Shown here one piece after another: positions 6,705-10,728 of a stretch of 10,728 nucleotides of DNA. Position 1 is the first letter of the stretch; every line of letters starts with the position of its first letter. The notes under the pieces are model-generated. The model made no database searches, was not told the origin of the DNA, and saw only the letters and a program-made list of their open reading frames with translations. Location: NCBI GenBank assembly GCA_934572335.1, contig CAKTKU010000033.1:1-10728 (forward strand), read 5' to 3'. Both the position numbers and the translations under genes were made by a program. The stretch comes from an uncultured Oscillospiraceae bacterium (GTDB lineage Bacteria; Bacillota; Clostridia; Oscillospirales; Oscillospiraceae).

Positions 6705-6736
6705 CAGCCACGCTGACGGTATCGCCAGCGTGGCTG
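6705..6736 (+). terminator. Hairpin after the Fe-ADH gene, near-copy of the 2435-2466 terminator
   Basis: CAGCCACGCTG (6705-6715) pairs perfectly with CAGCGTGGCTG (6726-6736); inside, an A/C mismatch and two more pairs close a GTAT loop. The outer 11 bp of stem equal those of the terminator after the SDR gene. The 3' side reads CGTTTATAAAG, with only a short T-run, so termination may be weaker. It lies 93 nt past the Fe-ADH stop codon. Confidence 0.65.
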
Positions 6737-6788
6737 CGTTTATAAAGTGGGATTCGTCTGCATGATAAGCCCCACACAAATCCCGATG

Positions 6789-6811
6789 ATTTCAGTTTTG
6801 ACAACTGAAAT
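6789..6811. repeat. Perfect 9-bp inverted repeat next to the GNAT remnant
   Basis: ATTTCAGTT (6789-6797) and AACTGAAAT (6803-6811) around TTGAC. It sits immediately downstream of the stop codon of the minus-strand GNAT fragment, where that gene's terminator would be expected, but no T-tract follows on either strand. It may be a decayed terminator or a protein-binding dyad. Confidence 0.55.
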
Positions 6812-6812
6812 T

Positions 6813-6953
6813 TCATTGCTTTCTCATGTGCACAAAAGAGAGCCCGCTTGCATCCACATGTTCTTTATATGGTTCGTAGCCCATTTTTTCATATAGCCGA
6901 ATGTTGCTCCAACTCTTTGTGCAAGTATATAAATGTAGCATATCAAATAAAAT
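6813..6953 (-). pseudogene. GNAT acetyltransferase, C-terminal remnant
   Basis: The minus strand is open for 46 codons before TGA at 6815-6813. The translation contains LYTCTKSWSNIRLYEKMGYE followed by PYKEHVDASG and LSFVHMRKQ. The N-x-R-x-Y-x-K-x-G-Y/F pattern near the C-terminus is the motif B region of GNAT N-acetyltransferases, so the reading frame is right. The acetyl-CoA-binding motif A (R/Q-x-x-G-x-G/A) and everything before it are missing: a TAA at 6956-6954 stops the frame upstream. An internal ATG (6941) could give a 42-residue peptide, but it would lack the active domain. Interpreted as the surviving tail of a once complete gene cut off by rearrangement. Confidence 0.72.
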
Positions 6954-6981
6954 TTACGTGCAGCGTCATCTTTGACCTTCA

Positions 6982-7104
6982 TTAAAGATTATCCCAAAAG
7001 TCCTCAAATTCCTTTTCGGTAATCGTTCCATTTTTAATAAGAATTTTATATGGAACTCCTCTCCATTGATATCCGGTTTTACTGCAGGTAGAGAGACTGG
7101 ATAT
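6982..7104 (-). pseudogene. C-terminal remnant of an unrecognised protein
   Basis: Forty codons are open on the minus strand before TAA at 6984-6982. The product (..TGYQWRGVPYKILIKNG then TITEKEFEDFWDNL) reads like genuine protein: a mixed strand-turn segment and an amphipathic helix resembling the short-helix ends of SHOCT- or XkdX-like tails (G-x-I-T-x-x-E-F). There is no start codon or ribosome binding site, and its 5' part is cut off where it meets the oppositely oriented truncated gene at 7070. The original protein is not recognised; a chance open frame is possible at this length. Confidence 0.35.
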
Positions 7105-7690
7105 TTATGATGAGTTGCCATACAGTTATGCTGCCAGTCAAAATAGTCGTGTGATAATGCCGTACATGGGAAACCTGCGTCTCGGCGGCGCGCTATTGGA
7201 CGAGTTTCTGGATAAATATCTTGATGCACCACATATGTATGAATATCATAGGAAAATGCATATACTCACAAGCGAATCACCGTATTCATTGATTCTTTAT
7301 GTGTCAGCACTTATTGAATATATCAATACCGGCCGCATACATCTTTTCGATGGCGTTGTAACAGTCGAGAAGGAGGATAGAAAGAAGCACTTGCAGTTTC
7401 TTCTCGACGAAATCGAAGAGGACAAAGGAGTATCTGTAAAGATTCTTAATGATAAAAATCCCATACTAAATAGACATGACAATATTCTCACCATATATAC
7501 CAATGAAAACGCGGCTTTTGCAGCAAGCGATGCGCCCAATTTGAGATCAGAGTTATTCAATTTTGTGTCTCCGGTCATAAAGCGCCAAGTAAATACGTTC
7601 TTTGACCATATTGAAGCAATGCCAGAGAGCTATATTCGCCAAGGCAAAACCGCCGTTGATTTTATACACGGTATGATCAAGCTAATTTGA
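7070..7690 (+). pseudogene. 5'-truncated protein of unknown function, possibly the C-terminal part of a regulator
   Basis: The frame is open from 7070 to TGA 7690 (206 codons). The first candidate start is TTG 7115, which has no ribosome binding site, and in-frame protein-like sequence (QVERLDIYDEL) already precedes it; so the gene appears to have lost its 5' end near 7070-7090 rather than to start there. The product is soluble and mixed alpha/beta, with PYMGNLRLGGALLDEFLDKY near the start, an acidic/basic stretch (VEKEDRKKHLQFLLDEIEED) in the middle and a helical C-terminus (IRQGKTAVDFIHGMIKLI). There is no membrane segment, helix-turn-helix or catalytic motif I recognise. Such domains can follow an N-terminal HTH in Firmicutes regulators, so a beheaded Xre-type regulator is one guess. 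Base composition is clearly more AT-rich than the metabolic genes to the left, suggesting a separate origin. Confidence 0.55.
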
Positions 7691-7831
7691 CTTTATAATC
7701 ATCAAGCAGAGTCCTATACATTTTCTTTTCTCTGCCCTAAATCTTAGAGTATTCCCTTCAAGGTGGTTCATTGTGAACCGGGGCTGGGTGCAGTGTATAG
7801 GCGCAGTTACCCCTTGGCGGAAGCTCGAAGT
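7691..7831. other. Intergenic stretch between truncated gene and conjugation block
   Basis: No convincing gene. It holds a small perfect dyad, GGTTCA-TTG-TGAACC (7765-7779), and a GC-rich segment ending CCCCTTGGCGG. On the minus strand the frame directly after the winged-helix gene's TAA stays open to a TAG at 7684-7682 (49 codons), with an internal ATG at 7771 that could start a 29-residue peptide; neither has a ribosome binding site I can see. No T-tract terminator for the minus-strand operon is evident. If the conjugative element has an end in this window, this is where I would look. Confidence 0.4.
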
Positions 7832-8095
7832 TTAATCACCAGCAAGCACATACAAATTTGAAGAACGGCTGCCGCTTTCTCTGTATCGCGGCAGCCGTCG
7901 TATATATCCGTGCTTCTCCAAATCATGCAACGCGCGTTTGACCGTGGAGCGGGAGCAGTTGAGCTCGGCGGCAATGGTGTTGATCCCCGGCCAGCACTTG
8001 CGCTCTTTGTCTGACCTGTCACGCAAATACATGTACACCGTCTTTGCCCGGACGGGTAAGCTATTGTCAGAGTATATCGTAGAGAAGTAGCTCAC
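7832..8095 (-). CDS. Small winged-helix/helix-turn-helix protein of the conjugative element
   Basis: Protein of 87 residues. Residues 12-70 read as a winged helix-turn-helix of the HTH_36/replication-initiator type: WPGINTIAAELNCSRSTVKR is the HTH and ALHDLEKHGYIRR the helix and wing start, much like domains in plasmid replication proteins and DnaD-linked proteins. The start is GTG at 8095, which overlaps the TGA of the coupling-protein gene by four bases (GTGA), so translation is probably coupled. No effector domain follows, so it may be a stand-alone DNA-binding regulator or accessory factor, or the surviving N-terminal part of a longer protein. The tail (ESGSRSSNLYVLAGD) ends as winged-helix domains usually do, arguing for a complete small protein. 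It is the last gene of the operon in this window. Confidence 0.8.
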   Translation of the reverse strand: MSYFSTIYSDNSLPVRAKTVYMYLRDRSDKERKCWPGINTIAAELNCSRSTVKRALHDLEKHGYIRRLPRYRESGSRSSNLYVLAGD

Positions 8096-9894
8096 GAGTA
8101 GTCCTCCTTGTTCGGAACATGAAGCGCCTCCGGCATATCCGAAGCAGCTTGCTCACGCACTAGTGTCTCACGCCGCACGCGGCTGCGGGGACGATCCAAC
8201 AACTCTTTCGGTGGGTACTTCTTCATTATGCTCCGTATCAGCTCATCGCGGTCGGCGTATGCAATCTTGCGGTTGACGCGCTCTTCTATTTGGTACGGCT
8301 CATCAAAGGTTATGCCCCAATTGAGAAACAGACGCAGCTTTACTTGCATAGGATGCTTGCCGGTTTTCATGACGACAAACGTACCTTTGGGTATTGCTTT
8401 CAGCTCATCCGCCATCATAAGCGGACGCTCCATCATTTGCAGGCTCTCACTCGGATTATCCTTGCTTCGGCTGACGGAACCGGATAGAACCGTCCTACTG
8501 CCGAGAGATTCTGAGAGGACTTCCGCCGTCTGCGAGTTCGGCGCGAAGCCGCCGAAAATCGTGTCCTGTACGTTGTCTACAATAATCTCCGCACCCTCCT
8601 TGCCGTAATTCTTCTCAAGCTGTGCGAGCGCTTGAATTATTGGCACAAGCGTCAAGCGTCTTGAACGGCCGGCGCTGAACAGAGGAAGAATATCAAAGGC
8701 GGGCATAGTACCGAGTTCATCGCAGAAGAATACAACACGGTTTTGCAGCTTGCCGCCGTGCTCGTCCGCGACCGAGAACAGCTCACGAGAGAGGTTTTGT
8801 ATCATCAGCCCCGCCATGAAATTCTTGGTTTGATCCTCTTCGGGAAGTATAAGGAAGATAGCAGACTTCTTTGACGCAAAGCTCTCGGCGTCCATACTGC
8901 TGTCAAAACAGAGAACCTGCTCAAGCTCCGAGTCCAGAAACGCATTCAGCCGCGACAGCACTGTGGACATTACCGACGCCATAGCCTGTTCGGATGAATT
9001 CAGCGCAGCACCGGCAAACCACTTGGCCTTATGTTCTGGCGGCAGTCTGCCCATCAGCATTTGAAACTGCGTTTTTCCTTTTACGCCGGATGGTTCGAGC
9101 AGCTCCTGCACAAGTTTGAATACCGAGACTATATGCCGTTTCTCCGGCTCGCCATCATTCGGCGGGAGAAACTCGGATAGCAACAGAATTACAGAGCACA
9201 GCAAGCCCTCCGCCGCCTCATAAAAATAAGCGTTCTGTCCGCGGTTTGAATCATCACCGCTGGGGTTCACGATAGTCTTGGCAATGATCTTTGCGTACTT
9301 TTCAGCTTTGGCTTTTGCCGCGATATTCGATTCGTCTGCTAACGCCATATCCATATACCTGTTTATGAGCGTAAGCAGGTTACTCCCATCAGAGCGCGTG
9401 GGATTGCGCAGGTCGATGACAGATACATCGTAGCCGTAGTATCTATTGGCTATCGTCGCATAGTTACGCGCAAGGTCGCCCTTAGTGTCACTGGCAAAGA
9501 AGCTCATCCCGCTGGCGCAGGCATATTCGAGATTCGGGTACAGAAAGTATGCCGTTTTACCGACGCCGGATGCACCGATCATAAGGCAATGCACATCGTC
9601 GCTGTCCACCAGCGCTGTGACCTTGCCTTTCTTTCCTCTGCTGCCGAGTACAAGTCCCTGTTCCGTTGGCAGGTTCTTACCATCGCGCCAAGAAGATACG
9701 TCAAACGGGACGAGGGCAAAGGTTTTACGTATCTCATTCTCTGTTGCCCAGCGAGCCGTGCCGTGCTGACCATCGCCGACGGTCTTGGACTTGATGTTGC
9801 CGAGAGTGTAGTTGCTTGAGAGCATAGCCAGCCCGCCGATTACGGCAAAGCCTAATCCCGCAACTATAAGGAGAGTCCAGAGGTTTGAGTCCAT
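8092..9894 (-). CDS. VirD4/TraG-family type IV coupling protein (conjugative DNA transfer ATPase)
   Basis: Membrane-anchored hexameric ATPase that links the relaxase-DNA complex to the type IV secretion channel. It has 600 residues, in the usual range. Residues 6-25 form one hydrophobic N-terminal segment, fewer than the two of classical VirD4. Then HGTARWA (44-50), typical of the family; Walker A GASGVGKT (107-114); SDTKGD (135-140); Walker B VVFFCDELG (387-395); an arginine-rich SAGRSRR turn soon after; and GTFVVMKTGKHP near the end of the ATPase domain. The C-terminal 60 or so residues are basic, then acidic, and may contact the substrate. ATG 9894 has GGGAGG 7 nt upstream, inside the previous gene, whose last 31 nt it overlaps. 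The following HTH gene overlaps its stop codon by 4 nt. No frameshift or lost motif is seen, so this gene looks intact. Confidence 0.96.
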   Translation of the reverse strand: MDSNLWTLLIVAGLGFAVIGGLAMLSSNYTLGNIKSKTVGDGQHGTARWATENEIRKTFALVPFDVSSWRDGKNLPTEQGLVLGSRGKKGKVTALVDSDDVHCLMIGASGVGKTAYFLYPNLEYACASGMSFFASDTKGDLARNYATIANRYYGYDVSVIDLRNPTRSDGSNLLTLINRYMDMALADESNIAAKAKAEKYAKIIAKTIVNPSGDDSNRGQNAYFYEAAEGLLCSVILLLSEFLPPNDGEPEKRHIVSVFKLVQELLEPSGVKGKTQFQMLMGRLPPEHKAKWFAGAALNSSEQAMASVMSTVLSRLNAFLDSELEQVLCFDSSMDAESFASKKSAIFLILPEEDQTKNFMAGLMIQNLSRELFSVADEHGGKLQNRVVFFCDELGTMPAFDILPLFSAGRSRRLTLVPIIQALAQLEKNYGKEGAEIIVDNVQDTIFGGFAPNSQTAEVLSESLGSRTVLSGSVSRSKDNPSESLQMMERPLMMADELKAIPKGTFVVMKTGKHPMQVKLRLFLNWGITFDEPYQIEERVNRKIAYADRDELIRSIMKKYPPKELLDRPRSRVRRETLVREQAASDMPEALHVPNKEDYS

Positions 9895-10728
9895 TCCTGC
9901 GCCTCCCTTCGCAGATCGTCGTTCCAGTCCTTGAGCGTCGGGACGACGATCTCAACATATGTACCTCGTTCAGATAATTCTGCCTCCATGCGCTGTGCGG
10001 CTTTCTGCCCAGCAGAGTCGTTATCCAGGCAGAGGTACACACTGTCGATGTCCTGACGCCTGAGCTGCTCCATCACTGGCTGAATACTTGTGCCGCAGCA
10101 GGCAACGAAGCTGTGAGATTGCCAGTCGGAGGGGTACAGTGAAATGTAGGATAATAAATCTATGGGAGCCTCAAAGACATAGAGGCTCCCATCTGTACCT
10201 GTGTAATTGAAACTGTGCTTCGGGTCACTGCCCTCAACGTTCTGGCGGAACGATTTGCCCTCGCTGTTCGTGCTGCGCTTGTGGGCGTGACGAGGAGTAC
10301 CATCACCGTCCATGCCGACGAATACCGCATTGTGGTACTCTGCATCCTCGTATATGAGATGCGCCTTTGCAAAGGCGGAAACGACATCGCGGTCTATGCC
10401 GCGGGTCTTGCAGAGGTATGCAAACACACGGTGCATGTTCTTGTTGGCTGGCGGCAGGACAAACAACTTTGGTTCAATTTGCTTTTCCGAATGCATAGGA
10501 TAAGCAACACCCAGCTCTCCTCCGAGCAGCGTGGACACGGCTTCGGCATAACCGACGCCGTAGTGCCGCTGGACGAAGCTGATTGCCGTGCCGCCTTTTT
10601 CCTCGGCATGATCGTACCACTCATTGCCGCGTATGGTCACGCTGTGGTCACTGGCAAGGCGCTTGTCCCTGCCGGATGAAATAAGCCTTTCCCCGCGGCT
10701 GCGGAGAAAGGCTTCAAGGTCAACAGAA
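9864..10728 (-). CDS. DUF3991/Toprim-domain primase-like protein (N-terminus outside window)
   Basis: DNA-processing protein of conjugative elements, probably acting on single-stranded DNA during transfer or replication. The frame stays open to the window edge: a GTG at 10640 is internal, because the 29 codons before it (VDLEAFLRSRGERL...SDHS) continue the family sequence. Only about 10-20 residues are probably missing. In the 287 visible residues the first 70 are the zinc-finger-like primase region (VTIRGNEWYDH, GGTAISFVQRHYG), lacking the usual Cys ligands in the visible part. The middle is DUF3991 (YLCKTRGIDRDVV... AVFVGMD). The Toprim fold follows, with VFEAPIDLLS (catalytic Glu at visible residue 186) and CLDNDSAG (Asp 235 and 237). 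It ends at TGA 9864, inside the coupling-protein gene. A catalytic primase/nuclease role is inferred from Toprim residues only. Confidence 0.9.
   Translation of the reverse strand, partial: SVDLEAFLRSRGERLISSGRDKRLASDHSVTIRGNEWYDHAEEKGGTAISFVQRHYGVGYAEAVSTLLGGELGVAYPMHSEKQIEPKLFVLPPANKNMHRVFAYLCKTRGIDRDVVSAFAKAHLIYEDAEYHNAVFVGMDGDGTPRHAHKRSTNSEGKSFRQNVEGSDPKHSFNYTGTDGSLYVFEAPIDLLSYISLYPSDWQSHSFVACCGTSIQPVMEQLRRQDIDSVYLCLDNDSAGQKAAQRMEAELSERGTYVEIVVPTLKDWNDDLRREAQEWTQTSGLSL

Larger units (their letters stand above)
7691..10728 (-). mobile_element. Segment of an integrative conjugative element (Clostridia type), extending beyond the window
   Basis: Three co-directional minus-strand genes, Toprim/DUF3991 protein, VirD4/TraG coupling protein and small winged-helix protein, linked by 31-nt and 4-nt overlaps. 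This combination is typical of DNA-processing modules in Clostridia conjugative elements. In the Tn1549-like arrangement I know, a PcfB/DUF3801 gene lies near the coupling protein, and Maff2/VirB6/PrgI/VirB4 genes follow it; none is present between 9894 and 7690, so the element stops or is rearranged near 7.7-7.8 kb. No integrase, relaxase or att repeat is visible. Confidence 0.75.

Noticed and set aside
6966..7232. An 88-codon minus-strand open frame over the junction
   Set aside because: Its product is not protein-like across its length; a neighbouring frame (6982-7104) gives the more plausible fragment.
7706..7735. GCAGAG...CTCTGC inverted repeat after the truncated gene as a terminator
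   Set aside because: Only 6 bp with an 18-nt loop and no T-tract after the 3' arm.
1..10728. CRISPR array, tRNA, rRNA or riboswitch
   Set aside because: I saw no regularly spaced identical repeats, no cloverleaf and no known aptamer; the only regular repeats are the three operator dyads at 3282-3355.

Overview
The window looks like a chromosomal accessory region of a strictly anaerobic, GC-rich Clostridia-type bacterium (Oscillospiraceae- or Lachnospiraceae-like, plausibly from the gut). The evidence is iron-sulfur flavin ene-reductases of the BaiCD/BaiH/2,4-dienoyl-CoA reductase type, an iron-type alcohol dehydrogenase, Firmicutes-style AGGAG ribosome binding sites, and a conjugation gene block typical of Clostridia integrative elements. 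The organism call is an inference; no rRNA or housekeeping gene is present.

Layout. (1) 1-2472: the end of an operon with a 5'-cut FMN/[4Fe-4S]/FAD ene-reductase and a short-chain dehydrogenase, closed by a strong intrinsic terminator. (2) 2497-3238, minus strand: a two-gene operon of an Xre-type regulator followed by a small VOC/glyoxalase-fold protein. (3) 3239-3412: a divergent control region with two near-consensus promoters and three copies of a 13-bp dyad spaced 30-31 bp apart, placed on the promoter elements. (4) 3413-6736: a second operon with another complete ene-reductase and an iron-type alcohol dehydrogenase, closed by a hairpin almost identical to the one after operon 1. (5) 6740-7690: a visibly AT-richer scrap zone holding the C-terminal tail of a GNAT acetyltransferase (minus), the tail of an unrecognised protein (minus) and a 5'-truncated protein (plus), with a junction near 7070-7105. 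(6) 7691-10728, minus strand: a conjugative-element segment of Toprim/DUF3991 primase-like protein, VirD4/TraG coupling ATPase and small winged-helix protein, translationally coupled by overlaps.

How the genes work together. The two ene-reductases, SDR, Fe-ADH and VOC protein form a redox cassette fit for stepwise reduction of an alpha,beta-unsaturated carbonyl compound: C=C reduction by the ene-reductases, C=O/C-OH interconversion by the SDR and Fe-ADH, and possibly epimerisation or isomerisation by the VOC protein. The Xre regulator probably represses both its own operon and the second ene-reductase operon through the three operators, so the substrate or a derivative may be the inducer. The substrate cannot be read from the sequence; steroids, bile acids, (iso)flavonoids or aromatic enoates are candidates by analogy. 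The right-hand block is part of a conjugative element and seems to end abruptly at about 7.8 kb, next to gene debris. That suggests an element edge or a decayed, rearranged copy.
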